From DASXZH01 sp036502005 (GTDB taxonomy: Bacteria; Armatimonadota; Fimbriimonadia; Fimbriimonadales; Fimbriimonadaceae): DNA of 34,108 nucleotides. The notes under the pieces were generated by a model. It was not told the origin of the DNA and did not search any database. It saw nothing but the letters and a program-made list of their open reading frames with translations. The stretch lies in NCBI GenBank assembly GCA_036502005.1, contig DASXZH010000045.1:1-34108 (forward strand). Reading direction: 5' to 3'. The translations under genes and the position numbers were made by a program. Position 1 is the stretch's first letter. The number at the start of each line of letters is the position of its first letter. Positions 23,224 to 30,658 of this stretch are shown here, piece after piece.

Positions 23224-25304
23224 TGCGGAGCGGCCACTCCTTCCGTCCTTCGATGGCGGTGATGGCGATGCCCTCGCGAGGTGGATTCGGTTATAGAACC
23301 CGGCTCGTCGGCGTCGTTCTGCATGGCCAATAGGTCTGCGCCGGGAGTGGTGGATAGCAATTTCACTGGATCTTCGGTATTCATTTTTTTGACGGCTGTG
23401 ACCTTCATATCGGCATTAAGACTTAGCGGATCCAAGTTGGTTAAAGCCGCGATCGGATCCTTCTGCTTCGCCCTGGCATCTTCTCTTGCTCTGATTTCTT
23501 CTTTGATCTGCTGGGCGCTCACGTAGGGCGCGGTAATCACTTGGGTCACCTGATTCTTATACTGATCGATATCGATTGGCGCCGTCTTGGTAAATGGCGC
23601 GTTCGGGCGAATATTAAACCGATTGATAACATCCATCGCCAACTCTTTGAATACAGGGCCCGCTACGCTGGCTCCGTAATACTTGCCGGCGGTGGGGTCA
23701 TCCACCATAACCAGGATCACATACTGAGGCTTGTCGCCCGGCACAAATCCCACAAAGTTGGCAACGTAGCCGCCGCCTTTCATGCTGTGCGTTTTGGCGT
23801 TCACTTTTTGCGCGGTGCCCGTTTTGCCGCCCAACAGGTAGCCGGGAATACGCAGGTCTTTACCGGTTCCGGCATCGGACTCGATAACGAGCTGCATGAT
23901 CTTCAGCATTTTTTGAGTTGTTTCTTGCTTTACGATTTGTCCAAGTTGAACCGGGGCAAGATCTTTATTTCCTATCCTCTTGATCAAACGCGGCTGCATT
24001 CGCATGCCGTTGTTGGCGAGCATACCAAACGCACCGGCGAGTTGAATGGGAGTGGCGTTTATGGCCTGGCCAAAGCCCAGGTTGGCAAGATGCAGCTCTT
24101 GCGCCGGGTCATTATAGTTAAAGAGGCCGGGCCTTTCTCCAGGAACGCCAAGATTCGGCTTGGACATGATGCCAAGTTGCTCCAGGTACTTTACATAATC
24201 GTCGTAGCCGATTCGAAGAGCCCAAGTCGCCGCGCTCACATTGCAGCTCTTGGCAATGGCCATGGCCGGGCTAAGCAGACCGTGCGCACGGTTGCCGTGG
24301 TGCGAGTCGCACTTAACGGTGCGCCTCCCTACGGCCAGTTCGCCGTGGCAATAAACGCCGTCCGTTTCCTTTACCGCGCCGCAATCGAAGGCTTTGGCGA
24401 GGGTGAGGATCTTGAACATGGAGCCTGGCTCTAAAACCGCCATGTAGTTGGGATTGAATCCGTATTTCTGTTGCGCGGCTTCCGCTTCACCCAGGCTGTT
24501 TGGATCGAAACTGGGCCAGTTCGCCATGGCAACGAGGTCGCCGTTGCGAGGATTGATGACGATAGCCACGCCCTGAGTTGCCTTGTTCGACTCGACTGCT
24601 TGCCGAATCGCATTCGATGCGGCCGTCTGAAGCTGGCTGTCGATGGTTAGTGTTACGTCTTCGCCATCTACTCGCTGGACCGTTTTTGAATCAAGGCGCA
24701 TCGGCAGGAAGTGGCCTTCCCTATCGACCAACCCCACCTTTTTGCCATTTGAGCCGGCCAGGATCTTGTTATCGCCGGACTCTAAGCCGCCTTGCGGTTT
24801 CCCATCTCGGAGAACGCCCACAAAGCTGGAAGTAGCATCCGCCAAGGGATATGTGCGGCGGCCGGAGGGTGCCAGAGAAATACCATCGGCACGCCAAGAA
24901 GTCTTCACCTGCTGAAGTTGATCCGCCTGGGCCGAGCTGATCGGCTGACGCCAGGTTCTCGTCTTCATGCCTGAATCGGCCAACTGCTGAAACTCGCTAG
25001 CGGGGATACCCGTCGCCGCCGAGACATCCATAAAGAACGCGGGAGTATGCGGCACCTTTGTGAAATCGACATTGAGAACTCTGGTGTCTTCATCTTCGGC
25101 TAGGGGCTTGCCATCGGCCGTATAAATAATGCCTCTCTTGGCAGGATCGGCTCGGCTGATGATAAATCGGTCTGTTTCGGTCGCCTTGTCGATGATGGAG
25201 TTGCGCTGTAGAATCTGGACCTTGGCTTGGCTAAGCGCCGCAATCACGAAGCCACCGACCACGACGCGGGAAAGAATGGTTAGCCTCTTATCTGGTCTGG
25301 ACAT
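23220..25304 (-). CDS. ftsI: Septal transpeptidase FtsI (penicillin-binding protein 3/2B type)
   Basis: 694 residues. A short cytoplasmic start and one membrane segment (VVVGGFVIAALSQA, ~14-28) precede a dimerisation domain (RGIIYTADGKPLAEDEDTR) and the transpeptidase domain. Active-site motifs: SMFK with the nucleophile Ser295, SCN at 353-355, KTG at 494-496. It crosslinks septal peptidoglycan together with FtsW. After the KTG motif the protein runs on for ~200 residues; the last part is charged and ends in a His/Arg-rich tail (RGHRHHRHRR), with no clear PASTA repeat. It starts 17 nt inside the ftsL end and its stop overlaps the murE start by 4 nt. Confidence 0.96.
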   Translation of the reverse strand: MSRPDKRLTILSRVVVGGFVIAALSQAKVQILQRNSIIDKATETDRFIISRADPAKRGIIYTADGKPLAEDEDTRVLNVDFTKVPHTPAFFMDVSAATGIPASEFQQLADSGMKTRTWRQPISSAQADQLQQVKTSWRADGISLAPSGRRTYPLADATSSFVGVLRDGKPQGGLESGDNKILAGSNGKKVGLVDREGHFLPMRLDSKTVQRVDGEDVTLTIDSQLQTAASNAIRQAVESNKATQGVAIVINPRNGDLVAMANWPSFDPNSLGEAEAAQQKYGFNPNYMAVLEPGSMFKILTLAKAFDCGAVKETDGVYCHGELAVGRRTVKCDSHHGNRAHGLLSPAMAIAKSCNVSAATWALRIGYDDYVKYLEQLGIMSKPNLGVPGERPGLFNYNDPAQELHLANLGFGQAINATPIQLAGAFGMLANNGMRMQPRLIKRIGNKDLAPVQLGQIVKQETTQKMLKIMQLVIESDAGTGKDLRIPGYLLGGKTGTAQKVNAKTHSMKGGGYVANFVGFVPGDKPQYVILVMVDDPTAGKYYGASVAGPVFKELAMDVINRFNIRPNAPFTKTAPIDIDQYKNQVTQVITAPYVSAQQIKEEIRAREDARAKQKDPIAALTNLDPLSLNADMKVTAVKKMNTEDPVKLLSTTPGADLLAMQNDADEPGSITESTSRGHRHHRHRRTEGVAAPQ

Positions 25305-26148
25305 CTAGAACCTCATCCTTGGGTGCGATTTTATGTTTGCGGTGATGGTGCTTCACCAGTACAGGAGCGGGCGTGTCATCCTTGACATCCGTCGCATCTG
25401 ACATTGCGCCATTGTGTCGAATTCCGTCGTCTGGCGAGTCCTGGTTAATTTTCGATTTTCGATGGTGAATTCGCGACTGGGGTTCGGAATCACTCTGTTG
25501 GATTTTCGATTTTCGATTGTCGATTCTCGATTGAGGATCCAACCTCTCCCCCCAGCCCCCTCCCCTCCCAGGGAGCAGGGGAGGGGGAGTCTCATCGGTC
25601 GAATTTGAATCCGCCGGGGCCTCGCCGAGAGGGAGAGTGGTCTCAAACGGCGCTGCACTATCCGTGGCAACTTTCGTCTTCTTATGCCCCTTCTTCTTTT
25701 TCTGGGTAACAGGCGCAGTGAGAGCGGGGGCGGGCGTCTCGCCATCCGGCGTCAATCCGCCCGGCGTTGAGCCATCTGCGGCAGGCTTTGCAGCTTCGCT
25801 GATAATCATCGGAGCATTTCCAGGGGTGGCGGCAAGCTGATCGGGAGGCAAGAAATTGTGCGTTTTAGCCCATTCATCAACCGAGGCAAAACTGGTGAGC
25901 ATGTCCAAGCGTTTGCCAAGCTCAGCTTCTACTTTACGCGCTTCCAGGGCGCGTCCACTGGCACTAATACCCTCGCGCCTCGCTTTTTCAACCATGACCT
26001 GGCCCGTCATACTGCTGACAAGATAGGTCAGGCCGACGATGATCAAGAAAGTCGTGATCTTCGCGGCTGACTGCGAACTGACAAGGCTTTTTCTCCTCGT
26101 TCGAGGTCTAGCTTTGTGTCTGGCTCCGGTTACTGGGACTGAACTCAT
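25288..26148 (-). CDS. ftsL: FtsL-like division protein with long repeat-containing tail
   Basis: 286 residues; FtsL is usually 90-130. Residues 1-30 are basic, 31-50 form one membrane segment (ITTFLIIVGLTYLVSSMTGQ), and 51-85 are a helical, coiled-coil-like stretch. This is the FtsL layout, and the gene sits between rsmH and ftsI where ftsL belongs. From ~105 the tail is Pro/Ala/Lys-rich and probably disordered. Within it, residues ~188-202 (PPPLLPGRGGGWGER) and the twice repeated PQSRIxxRKSKI (205-216 and 223-234) are translated dispersed repeats. The tail ends in a His/Arg/Lys-rich patch. The topology supports FtsL; sequence identity to known FtsL is not visible by eye. The gap to rsmH is 38 nt, the only real gap in this part. 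Confidence 0.75.
   Translation of the reverse strand: MSSVPVTGARHKARPRTRRKSLVSSQSAAKITTFLIIVGLTYLVSSMTGQVMVEKARREGISASGRALEARKVEAELGKRLDMLTSFASVDEWAKTHNFLPPDQLAATPGNAPMIISEAAKPAADGSTPGGLTPDGETPAPALTAPVTQKKKKGHKKTKVATDSAAPFETTLPLGEAPADSNSTDETPPPLLPGRGGGWGERLDPQSRIDNRKSKIQQSDSEPQSRIHHRKSKINQDSPDDGIRHNGAMSDATDVKDDTPAPVLVKHHHRKHKIAPKDEVLDVQTR
25445..25590. repeat. Dispersed repeats inside the ftsL reading frame
   Basis: Two tracts of TTCGATT-type heptamers (25448-25466 and 25500-25532) lie beside a perfect 11-bp inverted repeat, CCCCCTCCCCT (25556-25566) and AGGGGAGGGGG (25577-25587). Both kinds have relatives outside genes in this window (heptamers at 15305-15357, 31875-31951; GC-rich palindromes at 1713-1773). 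Here they are translated as part of FtsL. Confidence 0.75.
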
Positions 26149-26186
26149 GAATCCTACTGCTCTCCTTAAATCCTCTTCCCGCGTTC

Positions 26187-27185
26187 TTAAACGATTTCGC
26201 CGTTATGAGGGCGGACAATCGCTCTAAGCTTTGCGCTTCGACTACGGGGGTTGTGTTTCTCTTCAGACTCAGTTGGCGAGATCGGTTTCTTGAATAGATC
26301 TTGGTAGCCTTCTTCCGCCAAATCGCGGAAAGTATGCTTCACTATTCGGTCTTCGCCAGAGTGGTAAGAAAGCACAGCCAACACCCCTCCAGGGGCCAAA
26401 CTGCGGGCAGCGCCCAGCAGTGCTTCGTCAAGTCCTTCAAGCTCCCGATTCACGTATATCCTGACGGCCTGGAAGGTCCGAGTGGCGGGATGAATTCGTT
26501 TATCTTGCGCAGGTTTCGGAATAGCCGCAAGAACACAATTTGCAAGGTCCGTTGTGGTGCGTAACGGCATCGTTTTACGTCTATCAACAATTACTCTTGC
26601 GATTGCGCGCGCCCATCTTTCGTCGCCATATTCTTTCAACACGGTTTCGATGGCGAGAGGGCTCATACGGTTCAAAATTGCGGCTGCCGGCTCGCCCCTG
26701 GTGCGGTCCATTCTCATATCAAGCGGACCCTCCTTCATGAAGCTGAGACCCCGGTGCGGATCGTCCAGTTGGGCGCTGTTAAGGCCGAGGTCGAGAAGGA
26801 TCGCATCAGCTTTTACTTGGAGTTCTTCGAGCACCGGCTCGATCTCCCTAAAATCTTTATTGACCAAGGCCAGTTCGGTGTGGCCGAGGGTTACCAACCG
26901 GTCTTTGGCGATGGCCATCATAGAGGCGTCCCAATCGAAACCGATGAGCATGCCTTCAGGAGCGATCTTCTCCAAAAATCTTTGCGAATGGCCACCCAAG
27001 CCAAGGGTGCCATCGACCACCACCGCACCGGGACGCAGTTGAAACGTGTCGAGTATTTCGTCGACCATTACGGGATCGTGCCGCTCTGACTTGTGCTCCA
27101 TAAGATAGGGACCTGAATTGAGAGATCGCAACCTCAATACTCTTCTGAGCGCTTCCCTTTGGACAGGTGCCGCGATGCCGCTCAC
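26187..27185 (-). CDS. rsmH: 16S rRNA (cytosine-1402 N4) methyltransferase RsmH
   Basis: 332 residues from GTG 27185. RsmH (MraW) methylates C1402 in the ribosomal decoding centre using SAM. Seen: HDPVMVDEIL, the SAM loop VVDGTLGLGGHSQRFLE, LLDLGLNSAQLDDPHRGLSF, and SYHSGEDRIVKHTF. The family usually starts close to the H-x-PVM motif, which would be ATG 27101. However, the GTG at 27185 overlaps the mraZ stop and has a strong AAGGAGGAC 7 nt upstream, so I choose it; this adds ~28 residues. The extension has no recognised domain. RsmH is the standard gene after mraZ. Confidence 0.95.
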   Translation of the reverse strand: MSGIAAPVQREALRRVLRLRSLNSGPYLMEHKSERHDPVMVDEILDTFQLRPGAVVVDGTLGLGGHSQRFLEKIAPEGMLIGFDWDASMMAIAKDRLVTLGHTELALVNKDFREIEPVLEELQVKADAILLDLGLNSAQLDDPHRGLSFMKEGPLDMRMDRTRGEPAAAILNRMSPLAIETVLKEYGDERWARAIARVIVDRRKTMPLRTTTDLANCVLAAIPKPAQDKRIHPATRTFQAVRIYVNRELEGLDEALLGAARSLAPGGVLAVLSYHSGEDRIVKHTFRDLAEEGYQDLFKKPISPTESEEKHNPRSRSAKLRAIVRPHNGEIV

Positions 27186-27673
27186 AGTGTGTCCTCCTTC
27201 ATCAATCGCTTGGCTTTGAGGATCTCTTCTCGCCGCGCGCTTCCGTACGTCTCAGGGTTCTTGAGATAGCTGCCGTATTCTTCCTTCGCCCAAATTTCCA
27301 GACGGTCTCCGCATCCAACTAGTAGCACTTGTGATTTATCCTTGATTCCCGCCAATTCCCTTAGCCTCGAAGGGATTACAACTCTGCCCTGGGCGTCGAA
27401 TTTCAGCTCGTCATCGGCTTGGCCGAGAACTAACCGCATATACATCTCACGTCCAAGATTAGTGGGATCAAGTCTGAGAACACTGTTGACTAGCTCGTTC
27501 CAGACCGGTTCGGGGTATGCGACCAAGCATCCGGTGGTGCCAAGCGCCACTGTGAATGCTTCTCCTAGTCTTTCTCGCTTTTTCTTGCTGACAAGGATGC
27601 GCCCCTTGTCGTCGAGTGTCGCCTCGTCTGTGCCGAGCAAATGCTCGTTCGATTTTGCGGCGACTGTGTCCAT
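27182..27673 (-). CDS. mraZ: Transcriptional regulator MraZ
   Basis: 163 residues from ATG 27673. Two SpoVT/AbrB-like halves are clear: LLGTDEATLDDKGRILV and DDELKFDAQGRVVIPSRLRELAG, each with the D-x-x-GR motif of MraZ. MraZ binds repeated TGGG-type boxes and represses its own dcw promoter in several bacteria. Upstream in-frame starts exist at ATG 27712 and GTG 27754, but family members begin about ten residues before the first half, so 27673 is preferred; no Shine-Dalgarno decides. The stop overlaps the rsmH GTG. First gene of the cluster. Confidence 0.95.
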   Translation of the reverse strand: MDTVAAKSNEHLLGTDEATLDDKGRILVSKKKRERLGEAFTVALGTTGCLVAYPEPVWNELVNSVLRLDPTNLGREMYMRLVLGQADDELKFDAQGRVVIPSRLRELAGIKDKSQVLLVGCGDRLEIWAKEEYGSYLKNPETYGSARREEILKAKRLMKEDTL

Positions 27674-27803
27674 GCGATCTTCATTTGGAAAAATGGTAAC
27701 TGGCTTTCGCATCCATGCTAAGCCAGCTACCTCACATTGGGATGAGCACCCCACCCAACCCGTGTCTAATCTTTACCATCCTGGACCAGATCATCCACCT
27801 ACA

Positions 27804-27828
27804 TGGGATGATACTGGGAAAAACTGGG
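27804..27828. promoter_or_regulatory. Three phased TGGG boxes, putative MraZ operator
   Basis: TGGG occurs on the plus strand at 27804, 27815 and 27825, spacings of 11 and 10 bp, about one helical turn. The boxes lie within the mraZ promoter. Known MraZ operators are short GTGG/TGGG direct repeats with roughly helical spacing. Orientation is opposite to transcription of mraZ. Confidence 0.5.
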
Positions 27829-27836
27829 AATTCCAA
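27808..27836 (-). promoter_or_regulatory. dcw cluster promoter (PmraZ)
   Basis: On the minus strand TTGGAA (27836-27831) and TATCAT (27813-27808) are exactly 17 nt apart, 4/6 and 5/6 matches to sigma-70 consensus boxes. Transcription would begin near 27801, about 130 nt upstream of ATG 27673. The overlap with the three TGGG boxes suggests direct repression by MraZ. Confidence 0.6.
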
Positions 27837-27928
27837 CCATTTTCGTGAAAAAAGTCGGTAATTTTGCCTGTTTTGCGCAGATGTTGATGGGTATGTAGAC
27901 GTATGTGTGGGTGAATGGCGAGGGTTGC

Positions 27929-28101
27929 CTTAGGCTTTCGGCCCATTTGGCCTTCGGCATTCGGCGTTCGGCCTAAGGGGTGTTGGATTTAGCGTTCACG
28001 TCATCCTCCGATGGCGTGTTCAGGGTGTGTCACGGCTTTGAAGATTGGGCTCCCGCTCCCAAAGCCGTACGCCTAAGGCCGAATACCAAAGGCCGAAGGC
28101 C
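27929..28101. repeat. TTCGGCN-type repeats and hairpin upstream of PmraZ
   Basis: Tandem and interrupted TTCGGC units (27929-27980), and an opposite-strand set ending in the metallophosphoesterase stop codon (28069-28101). Between them is a 9-bp inverted repeat, ACGGCTTTG (28032-28040) and CAAAGCCGT (28060-28068), without a T-tract. No gene is seen in 27837-28100. Confidence 0.6.
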
Positions 28102-28844
28102 TATTTCCCATATTCCCCAATCAACGTTTCCGCATACGGCCGGCCGCTTTCTCGAATGATTTCGAGCATTTTCGGTACATCTAAAGGCACGCGGCGGAAC
28201 TCAAGGGAGACTTTTCCCAATTCAATTGAGATAATCCCATACTCCGCCCACGGATCGAGGTGGGAGGGACTCGGATCTTGATCGTGGCGAGCAGCGAAGC
28301 CAACGCTTCCGGGGTTAAAGAAAAATCTGCGTCCGATATGGCGAATGAACTGGATATGCGTGTGGCCACCGCAAAAGTAGGTTGCGTTTTCTGGGCCAAG
28401 AATCTCGCGAAACCGCTCTTCCGGGTCCCAAGGAAATAGAAGTTCGTCGAAATCTCTATGGGTTCCGTGAAAGCACAATAGCTCTTGCCCATCGCCCAGC
28501 CCCACCCGAATCGTGGGCTTAAATTCGGTAATAAACTGCTGGTCTTCGCTTGATAGCTTTGATAAAGACCAGAGCCGAATTTCCTCCATTCTGGACATCC
28601 GTTCGCTGGAATGCCCCTCGTCTGCCGTAACGTTTCCGCTGAGGAGCCAGGCATCGGCATTGCCCATCACGGTTGGGATTTTCAGATCTCTTAAGGTAGC
28701 TACTGTTTCCGCCGGCTGCGCACCGGCTTGGATGGCATCGCCCAGGCAGACGATTTGATCCGGGGCTTCGTTTTTGATGTCTTCGAGGAAGGTGTCTAAA
28801 GCGAAGCTGTTTCCGTGAATGTCCGAGATTACGGCGAGTCTCAT
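28101..28844 (-). CDS. Calcineurin-like metallophosphoesterase
   Basis: 247 residues, cytosolic, single domain. The two-metal site is complete: DIH (Asp8, His10), CLGDAIQ (Asp36), GNAD (61-64), HGTHRD and GGHTHIQF. This set is typical of the small YfcE/MJ0936-like phosphodiesterases, whose physiological substrates are mostly unknown; the sequence does not identify one here. It starts at ATG 28844. The stop codon is directly followed by GGCCTTC-type repeats. It is transcribed towards the dcw cluster but separated from it by PmraZ and a repeat region. Confidence 0.9.
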   Translation of the reverse strand: MRLAVISDIHGNSFALDTFLEDIKNEAPDQIVCLGDAIQAGAQPAETVATLRDLKIPTVMGNADAWLLSGNVTADEGHSSERMSRMEEIRLWSLSKLSSEDQQFITEFKPTIRVGLGDGQELLCFHGTHRDFDELLFPWDPEERFREILGPENATYFCGGHTHIQFIRHIGRRFFFNPGSVGFAARHDQDPSPSHLDPWAEYGIISIELGKVSLEFRRVPLDVPKMLEIIRESGRPYAETLIGEYGK

Positions 28845-28912
28845 GGCGGGAGATTACTCCGATTGTCTCAACCTAGGATGGAGTTGGGTCGTATTCTTTA
28901 CAAGAGGATCGT

Positions 28913-29413
28913 TTGAAGGAAAGTCGCGTCGTTTGGAAGAGTTGGTCGATATCGGTGCTTGCCGCCCTAACCTTTATGTGCGTGCTATTTGGTCCCTCGG
29001 GCCTCCTTTCTCTCCGTGTTCTTCTCGCGAGCATTTACTCGATATATATAGCCGTACTGTGGATATTTTGCTTCCTAAATGGCTCCTCTGTTTCCGGCCC
29101 GGCGGGCCATTATTCTTACAGAGTTGCATACAGAGATGGAAAACGCTGGAATAAGTTCTTGGCATGGGCTGGTGTAGGCGCTTTTCTGATTTTCTTCTGG
29201 AAACTCACTTTGGTAGTTTTTGGAGCCATCGTTTTGATCAGCGCGCTGATAGCGTATATTGCTTCTAGACACGATCGGCGACTCATGCGTCACCACCGTT
29301 ATGATTCGCCTGACGGGGGTGGAAGCGCCCCGGCACTCGTGCCTGCCGGGCCCATTTCCCCGCGACGGACGGGATCGGAGGCGAAGAGATGGCCGGCTGC
29401 AAACCGTGAGTAG
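28913..29413 (+). CDS. Small hypothetical membrane protein
   Basis: 166 residues; not recognised. TTG 28913 is preceded by AGAGG at 6-nt spacing. Three to four hydrophobic segments are visible (ISVLAALTFMCVLFG, LLASIYSIYIAVLWIFCF, FLAWAGVGAFLIFFWKLTLV, VFGAIVLISALIAYIAS), followed by a basic cytoplasmic-type stretch (RHDRRLMRHHRY). The last ~35 residues are Gly/Ala/Pro-rich and are encoded by palindromic repeat-like DNA, so the original C-terminus may have been extended by a repeat. It diverges from the phosphoesterase gene. Segment pattern and Shine-Dalgarno support a real gene. Confidence 0.55.
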   Translation: MKESRVVWKSWSISVLAALTFMCVLFGPSGLLSLRVLLASIYSIYIAVLWIFCFLNGSSVSGPAGHYSYRVAYRDGKRWNKFLAWAGVGAFLIFFWKLTLVVFGAIVLISALIAYIASRHDRRLMRHHRYDSPDGGGSAPALVPAGPISPRRTGSEAKRWPAANRE

Positions 29414-29445
29414 CTTTTCGGCGACATAGCGGCTGTTGATCTAAC

Positions 29446-29633
29446 TCAAATAGCGAGCGTTGTCACTCTGAGCGAAGCGAGGAACGAAAACACCCAGCCC
29501 TACATGCAAATCGTTAAAGTGCAGGACCGCAAGCGGCCTTACACTTTAACGATTTGCCGGAAACAATCTGGAGCATTCGTTCCTCACTTCGGCCCTGCGG
29601 GCCTCGTTCGGAAGGACAACGCTGCGCTATTTG
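29446..29633. mobile_element. MITE-like element with terminal inverted repeats
   Basis: 188 bp bounded by near-perfect terminal inverted repeats (29446-29464 and 29614-29633, one base indel). Inside lie CTGAGCGAAGCGAGGAACG on the left and its near complement on the right. At the centre is a 52-nt palindrome whose outer arms are a perfect 16 bp (29506-29521 and 29542-29557). No coding capacity. The whole 854-bp stretch 29414-30267 contains only this and the repeats listed next. Confidence 0.7.
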
Positions 29634-29690
29634 AACCTTGCGGAAGTTAACGCCGCGAATAATACGCTATGAACACTAATTTCCTATTTA

Positions 29691-29757
29691 TCATTGCAAG
29701 GAGTTGAAACGCGCCGAAGCCCCGCACCTGCGGCCTTTAAATCAGGAGGCCAGCCAG
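29691..29757. repeat. TCATTGC-type repeat fragment
   Basis: Shares TCATTGC(A/G)AGGA, then GAAACGCGCCGAAG and AAATCAGGAGGCC, in the same order, with the element at 30502-30650. The internal part is shorter, so it appears to be a partial or deleted copy of that element. Confidence 0.65.
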
Positions 29758-29836
29758 GAAAATCCCCGCCGTCAACACCCTGGGGAACTGATACCATGCA
29801 GTTCTTAAAAACAAAGTCGACTTGTTGGACGGGATT

Positions 29837-29881
29837 CAGGCCCAACGGGCCGAGAAGACTTAGCGAAGGCTGAAGGCCTGG
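29837..29881 (-). repeat. REP-like element F1
   Basis: 45 bp whose reverse complement matches 30043-30087 with 3 mismatches by hand alignment. Contains two small palindromes (GGCCC..GGGCC and AGGC.TTC..GCCT) flanking CTTAGCGAAGG. Related to the first unit of the tandem array at 15027-15225. Confidence 0.75.
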
Positions 29882-30042
29882 AAAGCAAGGCCCTATCTCC
29901 GAAAGCCCCAAGGGGGCGACACGGAAGATCGCTAGCGATACCTAAAACCTCTAATACAAGCAATCTTTGACCAATTCTCTTCCTTGCATGGCTCGAGCGT
30001 CACGGACCTTCAGCCCTACCGGATTAGAGGGATCCCAAGCTA

Positions 30043-30087
30043 CCAGGCCTTCGGCCTTCGCTAAGTCTTCTCTGCCCTTTGGGCCTG
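30043..30087 (+). repeat. REP-like element F2
   Basis: Opposite-orientation copy of 29837-29881 (CCAGGCCTTCGGCCTTCGC, then TAAGTCTTCT and CCCTTTGGGCC). The pair forms a large inverted repeat around 161 bp of unique sequence. Confidence 0.75.
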
Positions 30088-30126
30088 CTTCTTCGTGAAA
30101 CTCAGAAAAATGAGACATACCGGTAG

Positions 30127-30173
30127 CCAGGGGTTGAGCGGAGCCAACGAAGTTGGCGAAGCGACACCCCTGG
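30127..30173. repeat. Nested palindrome
   Basis: Outer arms CCAGGGGT (30127-30134) and ACCCCTGG (30166-30173) enclose inner arms GCCAAC (30143-30148) and GTTGGC (30152-30157). This double hairpin is a further type of dispersed palindromic repeat, 95 bp upstream of the DUF433 gene. Confidence 0.6.
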
Positions 30174-30267
30174 AATTGAGACGACAAAAACCTCCGGTCC
30201 TTAGAGAACAGCCGCGAAGAGCGGCAATAGAAAGGGGTTCTCTCGCCATTGTCGTAAAATAAAGCTA

Positions 30268-30498
30268 ATGATCTCAAAGATCCCGACTGGACTAGAAGAT
30301 GTCTTGAATATAGATCCCGGGAGAGTGGGAGGAGAGCCCTGTTTTAATGGCACCCGAGCCCCATTGGAATCGGTCGTCGATAGCTTAGGTGCAGGCTATA
30401 GCATCGAAGAAATACTTAGTGACTTCCCCTCCCTCAAAGAAGAACATATTCGGGCCGTGCAGCAGTGGGAACTATCCTTGGCTAGAAAAGGGATCTAG
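30268..30498 (+). CDS. DUF433 protein, orphan antitoxin-like
   Basis: 76 residues, the normal DUF433 size. Features: INIDPGRVGGEPCF-like start (NIDPGRVGGEPCFNGTR), VVDSLGAGYSIEEIL and DFPSLKEEHI. DUF433 has an HTH-like fold and commonly acts as the antitoxin in front of a PIN-like DUF5615 toxin. Here the expected toxin is missing: a repeat element begins 3 bp after the stop codon and reaches to the next gene. No Shine-Dalgarno precedes the ATG; a TAAAAT (30255-30260) ends 7 nt before it, so a leaderless message is possible. Surrounded by repeats on both sides. Confidence 0.88.
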   Translation: MISKIPTGLEDVLNIDPGRVGGEPCFNGTRAPLESVVDSLGAGYSIEEILSDFPSLKEEHIRAVQQWELSLARKGI

Positions 30499-30501
30499 TT
30501 T

Positions 30502-30650
30502 GTCATTGCGAGGAACGGAAACGCGCCGAAGTCCCCGCAGGCGAGTTGGAGTGACGCGGCAATCTAACCGAAAGCACCGACGGTCATCAAATCAGGAGGC
30601 CCGCCATGTAGGTCGCCACGCCGGCCCACGGAGGGCCAGTTCGCGATGAC
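30502..30650. mobile_element. MITE-like repeat with GTCATTGCG ends
   Basis: 149 bp. GTCATTGCG at the left end and CGCGATGAC at the right are terminal inverted repeats with one mismatch. Internal pieces GAAACGCGCCGAAG and AAATCAGGAGGCC recur at 29691-29757. It occupies nearly all of the gap between DUF433 and the desaturase, where a toxin gene would be expected. Confidence 0.7.
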
Positions 30651-30658
30651 AAAATACT

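Noticed and set aside
28032..28068. Terminator for the metallophosphoesterase
   Set aside because: A 9-bp stem is present, but no T-tract follows on either strand.
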